From contig NW_026944384.1 in the NCBI RefSeq assembly GCF_033439725.1, forward strand, positions 5,394,001 to 5,458,000: 64,000 bases of DNA, given 5' to 3'. The translations under genes and the position numbers were made by a program. The notes beneath the pieces were generated by a model. That model saw only the letters and a program-made list of their open reading frames with translations. It had not been told where the DNA came from and did not search any database. Shown here one piece after another: positions 34,349 through 46,025 of this stretch; within the stretch, counting starts at the first letter, position 1; each line of letters starts with the position of its first letter. Source of the DNA: Neurospora tetraspora (lineage: Eukaryota > Ascomycota > Sordariomycetes > Sordariales > Sordariaceae).

Positions 34349-37118
34349 ATGGCCGACTACGATCGCAGAGGCGGCGGTGGTTACAACCCCAAGAAGCGTC
34401 GCTATCGTGGTAAGTATTCCCGGCTGTCTTTCCTACAAGTACACAATCTTCTGTTCGTCTCAGCCTCGCGGCTTGCTAAGCTTCATGTCCAACTATTCTT
34501 ATTTCATTGGCATTTCCCTGCTTGAACAGATTATAGCTAACGGCGCGTTCAAATCCAAACAGACGACGACGATGGCGACCGTCGCGGTGGCCCCCGAAGA
34601 CGCTTCGATGCTCCTCCCCACGTCCGCGTCCGAAAGCAGCTGCTCGCCATCGCCGAGAACCCCATGCGCCCCTGGCACGAGGAGGTGCAATCGATTGCCA
34701 CCCTGTTCACCGACAACTGGGACGACGAACTGCTCCGTACCAACTTTGTCGACCTCGTTCTCCAGCTTGCGGTCGAGCAACCCATGAAGACGCCGTTCCT
34801 CGCCGCCGTTGTGCTCGTCGCCAACACCAACAAGCCCCAGATCGTCGACATGCTTCTCGCCAAGCTTACAAGTACCCTTGAGACTAAGATTGCCGAGGGT
34901 GACTGGCGGGATGTGAAGCTGTACCTGAAGCTTGCGGGCTGCTTGCAGAGCTGTCTGGAGGGCGATGGTGTCTTCCCTGTGTTGGAGGAGCTGTTCCTCC
35001 GCGCTGTGGACTTGCAGACTGCCAGTTCCGAGGATGTGAGCTCTCTCGCTTGGTTTTGACTGGATTCCTGGGTTGATTGGATAGCTGACACGAGTGTTGT
35101 AACAGACAATTGGTACGGAGCTTGTTAAGATCATCCTCCTTACCCTACCATACGTCATGGTCACTGGCCCGACCCAGTGGCAACAGAAGGCGGCGGATTT
35201 GATGGAGAAGACCGAGATTATTGCCGGCGAGGCACACCCGCTACAGGCCTTGATCGAGCCATACCACCCCGAGGCCGGCGACCAGAGCCCTGTTGCGTCC
35301 CAGAGTTTCATCAGCTTGCTGCAAACCCAGCTCCAGAACGAGGCCAACAACGGGTGGGCCTTGACCTGCCTCCCGAGGCCTTGGGAACTCCCCGTCGAAG
35401 AAGTCGAGCAGCAAGAGAAGATTGCCAACGCCGAGAAGCACACCCTCCCGCCAATTGCCATTCCTCAGACAGTTGTTGCTGGGCCTCGGCCTCTGTTCCC
35501 AGAAATCTACTTCTCTGTATACGCCAACCAGGACGTCGAGTCGACGCCCCCTCTTACGAATATTGCGGCCTCCCTAATTCGCGATGCTCTTATCGACACT
35601 ATCAATGTCCTGAACTTTAACCGCAACGTCACTGCTCGTTTCCTCATCGAACTCGACTGCTACTTCGCACCCCGAACATTTGCCGCCAGAGCCACACCTT
35701 TCGATAAAATTAGAGAGATTGAGCCTCCCAAATCCAGCTGGAAGCCAGAGGATGTCGCCGTCGACGCGGTCTTCTCGCAACTTTTCTCGTTGCCCAATCC
35801 CGAGCACAAGCTCGTTTACTACCATGCCGTCCTTACCGAGGCTTGCAAGCTGGCACCGGCTGCCATTGCTCCCAGCTTAGGTCGTGCTATTCGTTTCCTT
35901 TACAGAAATAGTCACCGCATGGACCTGGAGCTTTCCAACCGGTTTATGGATTGGTTTGCGCACCATCTGAGCAACTTCGGATTTACCTGGAAGTGGACCG
36001 AGTGGGTGGACAATGTTTATCTGTCCAACTTGCACCCGGACAAGGCGTTCATTATGGGAGCCATTGACAAGGAGATCCGCCTCAGTTTCGCTCAGCGTAT
36101 CAAGAACACTCTTCCCGAGCCTTACCAGCCTTTGATCGGGCCTGAGAAGGAGAAAGATGTTCCTGATTTCAAGTTTGCGGACGATAGTAAGTTGCAGCAT
36201 TATCGGATATACTTATTCACTTGATACTAACACATCACAGAAACCCCCTTTGCCGCTGAGGGCAAGGAGATCGCCGCTCTTCTCAGACGCAAGGCGCCCG
36301 AGGAAGAAATCGAGCCCGTCATCGAGCGCATCCACTCGCTCGCCCTCGACAACGGCCTCGACCCTCTCGTGGCCAGCACCGACGTCTTCGTGACCTCGGT
36401 GCTGCACGTCGGCTCCAAGTCGCTCTCGCACGTCCTCGCCGCCATCGAGCGCACCAAGGAGCGCCTCACCGACGCCGGCGCCACCTCGGAGGCCGCCCGC
36501 ACCCAGATCATCTCCTCGGTCATGGAGTACTGGTCCGCGCACCCGGGCGTCGCCATCGCCATCATCGAGAAGCTGCTCAACTACAGCATCCTGACTCCAC
36601 AGGCCGTCATCAACTGGGCCATTACCACGTACGCGGGCGCCACCCGCGGCGAGGCGCTCGCGAAGGGTTTCGTCTACGAAATGGTCTTCAACACCGTCGT
36701 CAAGGTCACCTCCCGTCTGAGGCAGGTGCTGCAGAAGGCTACCCAGCCCGAGGCCATGATTGACGACGAGACCATCGAGGCCGAGATCAACGGCATGCGC
36801 TCGCTGTTCCGCGCTATCGAAGATGCCCTGGTCGCTTGGGCGACGGGATCCAAGGACGAGATGATTGAGGCGAGCGATAGCCTGGGCGAGGGCGATGGCA
36901 ACAGCGAAACGGAGAAGCTCGTCAAGAGGTGGGGCGAGCGCTGGCTTAGGGTGTTCAAGCGCAGAGCGGCGATTGAGGAGGCGTTCATTGTTGAGGCCAA
37001 GAAGGAGAGGGAGAGAAAGGCGGCTGCTGCTGCTGCGGAGCCGGCGCCGGCGGCGCCGGCACAGGCGGATGATATGGTTGTTGATTCGGGTGATGTGGCT
37101 GCTGAGGCGACTGCGTAG
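34349..37118 (+). CDS. cbp80: Nuclear cap-binding complex large subunit (CBP80)
   Basis: Four exons: 34349-34409, 34563-35035, 35106-36186 and 36241-37118; 830 residues, in the family range. The first intron is longer (153 nt) than the others (70 and 54 nt). The N terminus is a basic, Gly/Arg-rich stretch with KKRR that may serve nuclear import, followed by a run of Asp and then the MIF4G-type helical region starting around VRKQLLAIAENPMRPWHEEV. The middle and C-terminal helical domains follow, including a long R-W-rich part and a C-terminal Ala/Pro-rich tail. With CBP20 it binds the m7G cap of nascent transcripts and guides splicing, 3' processing and export. The ATG at 34349 is the first in frame and gives the expected N terminus. 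Confidence 0.93.
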
Positions 37119-37978
37119 ATGTTGCAATGCTAGTTTCGTATAGCATTAAGCCTCGGTAGTATCCGAGGTCATAGTAGAATTCGGTGGTTCGAAGGGTTTT
37201 TCTTTTTTTCGTGCTCGTATTAAATAAAGGGCCGGTTCGGTAGTTTGACTGGATGAGGTTTTCATAGCGTTGGCAGGGAGGAGGTACATAAAATGGAAGT
37301 TCAGTTCAAAGATCTGTTTGTGTCTTTTCTGGCGTTGGGCTGTGAAGATGGTAATCAGCTGAGAAGAGTAAATGATGCTAAACATCTGACTGAGCCTTGA
37401 TACCCAAAGCTGCTGTTCACTGAATACACACAACCTTCGTCATAACCTCTTAGACGGGAGATAATGTTCTCTTTCAGTTACGTTCCATTCAATAACAGTT
37501 TCCCATAACCTAACGTAGCCTACCTAACCCGACGCAAATTTAATGGTAACTCAAAGTCATTCATTCCCCATCGATCATTCGTCTTCCCAACCTAGCTCCC
37601 CAAGTTCCCATAACCCGTTCCATATCAATAAATATACATACGTCCCGTCGTTCCACTTCATCCCAACTCATCCAATTCATAATGATAACGAAGTTAGGCC
37701 CAAATTACCAGGATGCTCCCCAGAATCATCTCCAAATCTATCCACAGAGTCCATAGGATGATGCCCTGTCCACCCACTCACTCACACAACGTTATTCACC
37801 CCTGCGCCGGACTGGAGGGGAGTTTCGTCAGACACATGTTTGCTGTGAGGGGGCTTGGCTGCTCCGTAGAGTATGTGTTTGGTAGCAATAGGTAGCGTGC
37901 GGGCTATTTCTCTGTTTGTGTGTGTGTGTATGTGTGTGCGGTGGTGATCTCGAGATGATCAGGTAACCTTTCTCCGAC
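37119..37978. other. Convergent intergenic region, cbp80 and vps68
   Basis: Holds both 3' regions. An AATAAA at 37223-37228, about 105 nt after the cbp80 stop, is a candidate poly(A) signal. A TG/CA dinucleotide-rich patch lies at 37916-37938. No further gene. Confidence 0.5.
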
Positions 37979-39022
37979 TTACAGGGCGAGGTTGTAAGAG
38001 TATTCGTCTTCCATGTTTTGGGAGATCCAGAGGACGACGGCGCTGTTTTGGGGGAGGGAGAGGTTGTTAGCTTATGTTCTTCACAAAAACCCATCTTTTC
38101 CCCTTGCTTATTTCCTCTTCACCCATACGTCACCACCTTCCCGTCACCCCTTCCTTCCCTTTACCACTCTCTTCACCTTCTCGCCATCCTCTTCGTCCTC
38201 TCTCTCTTTACCCTCTCTCCTCTTTTTTCTTTTCATCTCCACCCCCTCCCTTCAACATCACTCAAAGAAAAGAATCAAAAAAAAAAAAAAAAAAAACTCA
38301 CCTCAACCCAACCAACCCATTAGCAACCAAATTCTCCACCCCCATCCTCAACGCCGGAAACCCGACATCCTTCACCACATACTTGAGCACAAACACGGTA
38401 ACCCCACCCGCCATGCCACCAGCCAGGGACGCGAATCCCAAGAACAGCACCACCCTCGCCTTCCAGGCCACGCCGGATCCGCTATAGGAAAAGCTATCTT
38501 GCGAAAGCCGCGCCTTTTCGACGCTGTTGATGATCAACATCCCCAAGGTGGAAAAGATGAAGGGCAGCCAGTCGACGAAGCGGATGTGCACGTCTGAGGC
38601 GTTGAGGGGGGAGTGGGACCAGACGGCGGAGTCGAGGAGGGTGTAGAAGGCTAGGGAGAACTGTTTGTCCAAAAATGTTAGCGGGCTGTACGTGCTGTAC
38701 GTGGATGCCTCGGAGGTGAGTGAGGAAGGATGGGCGGAAGAGGGAGGGAGGGAGGGAGCGAGAGGGAGTCCGGTTGTGATGTGATGTGATGTGGGAGAAG
38801 AGGCTGTTGTTCTGCTGGATATGTACGACAGACACATGGAGCGAGCGAGAGATCATGACATGGCAAGATCACGCCAGGTCCGGCCGGGGAGGAGGAATAG
38901 ATAGAAAAGAAGAAAAGACGTACAAAAGCACCAGCAGCATAAACCCCCGCGTTCCTCGCCCACGCGCTGTTAAGCCATTCAGGCTTGGAGAATCTGAAGA
39001 GGCGTTCTTCCGACATCGTCAT
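37979..39022 (-). CDS. vps68: Vps68-family membrane protein (TMEM50-like, UPF0220)
   Basis: Three exons on the minus strand: 39022-38924, 38660-38302 and 38042-37979; 173 residues. The introns are unusually long for this window (263 and 259 nt); the second carries a run of 20 T on the coding strand right after its GTGAGT donor (38277-38296 on the plus strand). The protein has four hydrophobic segments, begins with a conserved-looking WLNSAWARNAGVYAAGAF, and ends WISQNMEDEYSYNLAL, the hallmark ending of the family. Vps68 acts with Vps55 at endosomes in sorting to the vacuole. Two ATGs lie two codons apart at the start (39022 and 39016); either may serve. Confidence 0.93.
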
Positions 39023-40323
39023 TTGTTTGTTGTGTTGTGTTTTCTGTGTGTCTTTCTCTCGTGTGCGCTTCAGTTCGCTCGAGTTATGGGTCTCGTCCTC
39101 GGTGCTGTCGCAAGTCTAGGTAGATGTATGTGACGATGCGATCGCGAATCGGTTGCGGCAGAGGACGGGAGTTGGTGGTAATCAGCTGAGCTGAGCTGCC
39201 TGTCGTCCGTCGGTGGTGTTGGTCGCGCGGTAGCCTTGGTTGTAGAGATGACTGCGTACGATTGCGGTCGTCGTCTATCAGTCGGTCGGTCGGTCGGTCG
39301 GTCGGTCGGTAGCGTAGTTGACGTGAAGTCAACGTTGAAGGTCGGCTAGGCTGACACAAGTCGTTGGCAGAGCTCGATCTGGAACTGGAGGATGACGACG
39401 TCCGCACGCCGTGGTGCCAGGCGGGCTGGCGGGCAGATGCTCCACTGAAAGCAGGGACCCGTTGTCCAATGGCTGTGGGTCAGCCGTCCCAAGGCTGCGG
39501 TCTAAGCGTTTGAGTCGCACGTGACGCCCTTTGTGGTGACCTCTTGGATATTGACTTTGTTATGTTGAAGTTGCACCGATATACCAACGAGGAGTCAAAG
39601 GATGTTTTTACGCTTTGTTAATTCTCTGCCTACCATGCCTATACCCATCCTATGTACATACAAAGCACTGCCTCCCAACCTCCCTCTTCGAACCCCCCAC
39701 TAATAACTGTCCTAAACAAATCAACGCCTTCCGACTTCGATGAAAACACAGCCGACGGTACCAACTCAAGCATCCGAGTGTGAACTTCCCCCTCCCTCAC
39801 GACTAACAACCAGCCAGCGACAACACCATGGGAAGGAAGTAACCACAGTCCCCCTCCAGAAGACAAGACAGCTCGGATGCAAAAAAAGACAGAAAGAGTT
39901 ATTATGACGCTATGCGGTGTAATAGTAAACAATAGTGCAAAGCTGAAAATGTCTTCTGCGGGCGTCGCGGGCAGAGAGCAACAAGGCCCCCACCCGCCAG
40001 TCGAAGTCAAATGATCCCCTTTTAGTGTACATACAATACTCAAACTCCAGCGGCGCAATGAGATCCTCCCTCGACTATCCCTCTCCTTCGCCAAGCAAAA
40101 GAGAGATAAATGCGGGAGAACCCATGCACCATGAAAGAACCCGATTAGACAATTAGAGACTAATCATATGTTGGCGAGGAAGAAGTAATCGGAAGAGAAT
40201 GATTCGTGACCTGCCCCTTCATCATGCGATGGCCCTTTTTTTCGGCCAAGAAAGGACATCTATGTGTCTCCAGGAGGCGTCAAAAGCCGACGAGTCCGTT
40301 GGGTTGCTTCGATTTGTCCCTTT
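39023..40323. other. Intergenic, vps68 promoter and gs-1 3' region
   Basis: Contains a TCGG tetramer array of about 7.5 units at 39281-39310, within 290 bp upstream of vps68, so perhaps in its leader or promoter. No gene recognised. Confidence 0.5.
39281..39310. repeat. TCGG tetramer array
   Basis: About 7.5 perfect units, roughly 260-290 bp upstream of the vps68 start codon. Confidence 0.9.
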
Positions 40324-42011
40324 TTAAATCTCGATATCCTTCATGTCCTCGCCGAGATCTTCAACTGTCGGTTGCTTGTCCTTGGACTCTGTCGCCTTTC
40401 CGTTCGCCTCGGTTTCGGGCTTCTTCTCCTTATCCTCGTTTGTCCTTTCCTTCGCGGGAGCATCCTCCTCGCCATCAACCTTGATATCCTCCCTGCTGTG
40501 CTCTCCGCTTGTCCTTGGGGTGTTTAAGTCCATCAAGTTGTCGGCCTTGGCCTCAGTGGAAGCATTGCTGGCCGTAAGAGAAGTTGTGGGGGGTGCTTCC
40601 TCAGCAACGCGCGCCAATGGGCTTGGCTTTCCATAACCTGGCCGGATGGGACTCGCCATTGGCGAAGTGCCGGTGAGACGGTGTAGCGACCGGCCACGAG
40701 GCTCGTTGTGGTCTGTTGGGCTTTGGCTTTGGTAAGGAGAGCCGGGCGTAGGGGGAGAGCGCATGCCGGAAGCCGAAGCCATGGAAGGCGCCATGGACTT
40801 GCGCTTGTTGGCTGTGCGGCCATACTTCTGATCCATCCTCCACCTCAAAATCTCGAAATAACCCGGCTCAACACGGGTCGCCTTAAACTCACGCAGCTTG
40901 AGCTCGTTGGTGTCCTCATCGACGAACCATTTCCCACTGCTGAGATCATCCGCAACCATGGCAAGGAAGTGCGCCCACGAGCGAGCCACAACATACTTTA
41001 TGTCGTAGTCGCGACCGAAGAGGATGACCTGACCCCAGTGGCCCCTTGGTCCAGGTGCCAAATCGACAGCCAAGTTGTTGCCGCCCCAGTCACGGACGAG
41101 GGGAATCCAGGCAGGGTGGGCATAAGCCTTCTGAATCGCGAGTGGGGGGACGGAGTCCTGCTTGTTGAGAAGCTCTTGTCGCCAGTTTTGATTGCGGTTA
41201 GGGGCATCCTTTGACGATGAGGCCTGAGCGGCAAATGCTTGAGATTGTCGCTTGACGAGCACAGGATCCAGCATAAACTCCTGGTTCACCGTCTTCCAGT
41301 TATCCCACTCCTGAACCATCTCCTCGCAGTCGAGCAACATGGCCCCGAAGATAATGCCGGTGGGAAGACCACCGCGCTCCTGACCGTCGTGGATTTGCAG
41401 TGATTGCCTGAGATCTTGGGGAAGCGTGCAATCGAGCTGGTATTCGAGTTCATTCAGATCGTTGACGGTGCAGCCCTCGCCAAGTTGGTCGAACAACTCG
41501 GGATAGTTGTCCTCGGCCCATCTGTCAATCTTTTCCCAGGAGCTGGCAACTGGTGGAGGAGGCGGGCCGCCATTCTGGAAGTTCTGCATGGGAATCTCGC
41601 CGGTCGGACTGTGCACGTCGAAGGCATCCTGGTGGATGGATTGTCGTTGGCTCACTAACCCGGGCGAATAGGGGCCACCGTTGGCGGGACTCGGCATGGG
41701 GGATATGGCGCGTCCGCCGTACGATGTGTCGAAGCTCATGGTAGAACCACGGCCATCTCCTTGGAGATAGGGTGAGTTGATGTCGGCGCGCGAATCGGAG
41801 GCAGTAGTAACGCCCGCAAGACCGGAGTTCCGGTTCAATGGGACATGACGTCTGGTTCCGTAAGGAGAGTCGATTCCGGCATCTGTTTCCCAACCATCAC
41901 ATGTAAGCGATCGAACGAAGTACGGGTAGGGCGGTAAGGGGGTTACTAACGTCGATCATAACTGGTCATAGTATGCCAGATGTCCTTGAAAAAGCTGGTA
42001 GAAGAAAGCAT
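40324..42011 (-). CDS. gs-1: Cell-wall assembly regulator Gs-1/Knr4 (SMI1/KNR4 family)
   Basis: Two exons on the minus strand: 42011-41951 and 41882-40324; 539 residues, with a 68-nt intron (GTTAGT donor). The N terminus reads MLSSTSFFKDIWHTMTSYDR, then a disordered Ser/Pro/Gly part. The SMI1/KNR4 domain spans about 136-310, opening with SWEKIDRWAEDNYPELFDQL and containing RGGLPTGIIFG and HPAWIPLVRDWGGNNLAVD. The C terminus (from ~350) is disordered and ends in acidic, Lys/Glu-rich sequence. Family members regulate 1,3-beta-glucan synthesis and cell-integrity signalling as hub proteins with flexible arms; Neurospora gs-1 is the known relative. An N-terminal exon is needed because the long open frame itself has no suitable ATG at its conserved start. 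Confidence 0.93.
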
Positions 42012-45000
42012 GACGCTCGTCAGCCAGGAACTCTCTTTTCGCAAATGTACTGCTGCAAGCAGTGTCGAGCGGATTGCAACTTACGCCATTTTGGGCAATC
42101 AAGTGGGAGGTGTATGCGATCGAGGCTCGAAATCGGTAGAAGGAATTGCACTGGTCTTGCAATCCGTCGTTGTGACAGGAGAGGACAAAGGACCAGAGTC
42201 GAGAATCAAGGGGGGGATTCCCTTGATTAGTCGACGCGCCGTCGGCCGAAGCTGCTCGGCGGATTAGAACAAGCGTCGAAGGCTCCGGAAACCGCGTCGA
42301 AGATGGTGGACCCGGTAACCCGCACTTCAGCAGTTGTTGTGCTTATCGGTGGCCGAAAAGGTGTTATCGTCGTCGCCTTTCTCTCCAAGTTCGTTGCTCG
42401 GTACTCGTGTGCAGACTGTTCGTGGGATGGGTGTTAAAGGGCGGCCGTGGCGTAACGCCGAGTGGAAAAGTGTAAGGGCAGTTGGATGGCTTTGCGGTAC
42501 CTTTTACTGCAGGAAGCTAGGATGTTGCAGGAGCGGCCTCCTTTTTTTTGCGGACCAAATGTTGCTGCAGCAGCGCAGGTGGTACCTGGTACGGGGCTAC
42601 CCGAGCGCGCAGAGGCTTTTTTAGTGGCAGGTTTTTAGTGCAGCTGCAGTGGCAGGGGGGTGTTTGATGGAGAACAATGGCGGGACTCTTTTATTGAAGA
42701 CTTTCCACTCTTCTTGTTGCCGGGTGCACAACAACGACAACAAAAACAACAACAACAACAAAACAATCGGGCGAGGGATAAACGAGAGTGAGTGTGGACG
42801 TGTGGTGGGTTGGAGAAGTGTAAAGTGGGAAAAGATCAGAACGAGCGGTGCATCCGGGCTTTGATAGAATCCAAGCAGCGATGATGTAGTGGGATGCAGT
42901 GGACGGATGCCGGGCGGGCGGTCAAGGTGCTTCACGAGTGTGAAAGTTCAAGTCTGGGCGAGACCCAAAGAAGGGAAGTGCAAGTCGCGGTGACAAAGTG
43001 ACACCTCAGCAACGAAAGATGGAAATCGAAGCAAAAAAGCAGGAGTGGAGGGCCAATTTCAGACAGGGACGAGATATCATTTGTTGGCGAATGCACCCCA
43101 CCCCTTTTTTCCGCCCTTTCCAATTCTCCATTCTCCCCCTTCCAATTGCATTGTCCATTTCCAACTTGTGCTTCTCCATCCCTCCCGTCTCGGCATTCCG
43201 TCTCATTGCCCATTGCCCTGATATCTCTCCAACGTGGTACTCGTCAGGTCTACAAAACAGACCGTCTGACTAGCGGCGGGCCATTGTTGAGCTGGACTAT
43301 CCGGGGTTTCCACTTAGTCCCCCGTCTTCACATGGTGGGGATGGTAGTAATGCCATTCAGCGGGGGACGGGCAGAACTGAGTGCGGACTTGTCGGACACT
43401 GGCAGTGACCGCTGAGTGCTGATCGGTCATCGTTGAAGAGTACAGGGGCAGATGATGACTGATGATTGATGATTGCACATGTTTGTCTCCGATACGGCTG
43501 CCATCCGTTGTCCGCCGGGTGATCGTTGCTCGCAAGACCCCGAACATACGAGAGCAAACCGCCGTGATTGTCGACGACGATGACCTGTCCGGCCGGGCCC
43601 TCTTCCGTCAGCTCGACAAGCCTGGACTGCCGTTGCGACTGCGTGTCTCCAGCATTCAGGGACATTAAGGTGCAAGCATCATCCGTCATGCGCCAAGCGC
43701 GATGCCTCGGTACTTGAGTTGACTATCAGATTTATGCTTACACTCAGGTACCTCTCTATCGTGCGCAATCTCACCTACGGCGCACAATGCCCCTTGCCAA
43801 GACATTTTAAGCTTTGCCCTTGGCCCTTGCTCAAACGCATTTCCCACCAACACCAGGGACGTCACTTCCACTTCTCGATAATAACCACCTGCCCCAAGTC
43901 CTTAACGCCCCTTTAATTACTGACGGAATACTACAAGAAATCGTTGGGCACCGAGAAGATTCCATTGCGGGTCCTGGACCCTTTCTCTCTTTGCCCTTGC
44001 TCAATACCCTTGTTCACTTTTATCATATGCAATTCACGACAGCAACGCAACGGCAACTTTTAGAAAGAGCAGGTGATCCCTCCCAAGATCGCTCGCACTT
44101 AGTCGCCTCGCACGTCGTACCATCCATCTCCCGTCCGTCCAATGGGATGAACGGTGATCTCGTTTCATAAAGAGAGCGCAAGTCTCGGGACACGCGAAAC
44201 AGAGACAGGCAGACAGACGGGCCAGCCAACCAGATATCGGTACTGCTCTCCCGCATGTTGTGCTCCCATAACTTATACCCAAGATGATCTAAATTTCTTG
44301 ATCAGTACGCATCACACTGCACTTCCTACTACCCGGCGGGGTCACAACTCCCTCACCTCACCTAGGACTCCCGGCCGGAACCTAGGTCTCCATCTCCATC
44401 TGCTTCGCCATCAAGCATAAAAAGCATCAGGCTCGCGAACCGTCCAGACCTCAGACTACACCGGGATTCCCTCAGTCAATTGCCATCCCTTCACCCACAC
44501 ATCCATCCCTCTTTCACTATCCACTACATACGGCATCCCCGGCTCAACCGCCCAACTTTAGTCATCGGTTCAAGACATTACATAGTTTCGTCTCGCATCT
44601 AGTAGTGAACTAGACATAAATAGTACCACCTACCTCCACGTTATTTCGCTTTACCTCTCTTACCCAAAAGTTGAAAGATGGATCCCCATCCCCCTGAATT
44701 CCGGATCTTCAACACTCTCATTCCGTGCTCCCGTGGTGTTCCCGTTCTCCCCTCTCCCATCTTTTTAGTGTACTGTAGGCCCTTTTGTTGATCGGATCAT
44801 GCAAGTCATCACTATTCTTTTCTGTGTGTGTACTGTATGCAATTCCCCGCAAAACATGTATGTGTGCTTGTTGTTGCCACACTGCGGCTGGCTGCTGTAT
44901 AACCGTTGAGATTTGAGAGAGTTGACCGATCTAAAAGAGCAGCTTTTGAGCCCTGCCAAGTGCTGAATGATGATCAGGATGGATGCATGTAGCCGCTCAT

Positions 45001-45563
45001 TCAGTCAGTCAGCTGTGTGGCCATCCATCTGCTGCCTCAAATCATTGGAATAGGTTGTGTGAGCCTCTCTTTACGCCGCAACATGGGTTAAGGCAAAGGG
45101 CGTAAAAGTGTTTGTGATATAACCCCCCTCCTCCTGTATAACAACAACACGCGGGACTCCCTACTACTACGAAGAAAAAGCACACCTACTGTAACTAAGC
45201 TATATCAACAACAGTCTTCTATTCGTACTTACTTCTTCCTATCTATTTAACTCCCGTCTCCAGGATGCCTGCCTGCCTAAGTACACATATCATACTTACT
45301 AGCATCGTTCGTCTTACGCAAAGCCCACGAGAAGCCCACGAGGGCAGGCAACTAACGCCCCAACGCTGCAGATCAAGTTAGAGTGAGTGGCATTTGCATG
45401 ACCTGTTAATGGCACTGACCCTTCATGCAATCATGTGCAAAGTGTGCATACACGAAGGATATGCAGAGGTATGCAAGAAATAGGCTGCTGCTGATGCTGT
45501 TTTGACAACAGTACGTATGGCACAGATAAGGGTTCTCGGATCCGAGGGTTTGGCTCAGATGTT

Positions 45564-45605
45564 GGAGAGGGGAGAGGGGAGAGGGGAGAGGGGAGAGGGG
45601 AGAGG
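45564..45605. repeat. GGAGAGG heptamer minisatellite, six perfect copies
   Basis: Six consecutive copies of a 7-bp purine unit are visible with no interruption. It lies about 420 bp beyond the sec8 stop. Confidence 0.9.
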
Positions 45606-45752
45606 GGCTCGTATTGTGGGGGATGTGCATATGGACATGAGCTTGTCGTCAGTTATGGGCATTTGACTTCGGCGGGTTAACGAGTGACGAAACATGCTTG
45701 ATATGTTTAAGTTAACAACACATCCAATGTCACAAAGGGAAACTCACCTATC

Positions 45753-45796
45753 TTGACAAGCTTCAAGTGACGGTTTGACAAGCTTCAAGTGACGGT
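45753..45796. repeat. Perfect 22-bp tandem duplication
   Basis: The unit beginning TTGACAAGCTTCAAGTG occurs at 45753-45774 and again, identical, at 45775-45796. It lies downstream of sec8 in non-coding DNA. Identity suggests a recent duplication or a doubled binding site. Confidence 0.9.
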
Positions 45797-46025
45797 GAGT
45801 GGTCAAATATTCACGTCAGGTTTTTGGTGAAAGGATAACAGACAGAGAGAGGTGAGAAAAAGAGGAAGAGGGATGGAAGGGCCGCGGCACAGAAGACACC
45901 CACCCAAAGCGGAAGAAAAGATCATGAAAAGAATAAAAGAAATTAAACTCATAAATTATCTATCTAACCCACCCTGCCAATAATGATGCTACTTTCTAGA
46001 ACTACATGTCCGGCCACAAATCTAC

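Larger units (their letters stand above)
42012..46025. other. 4-kb gene-poor gap between gs-1 start and sec8 end
   Basis: No gene recognised on either strand. It should contain the gs-1 promoter and the sec8 3' region. Seen within it: CAA-rich triplet tract near 42725-42760, a six-copy GGAGAGG heptamer array at 45564-45605, and a perfect 22-bp tandem duplication at 45753-45796. Confidence 0.55.

Noticed and set aside
34499-35461. 320-codon minus-strand frame over cbp80 exons two and three
   Set aside because: Antisense to conserved coding sequence and spans an intron of the real gene.
36213-37127. 304-codon minus-strand frame over cbp80 exon four
   Set aside because: Antisense to a conserved exon and Leu/Gly/Asp/Arg-rich, as expected for a codon-bias shadow.
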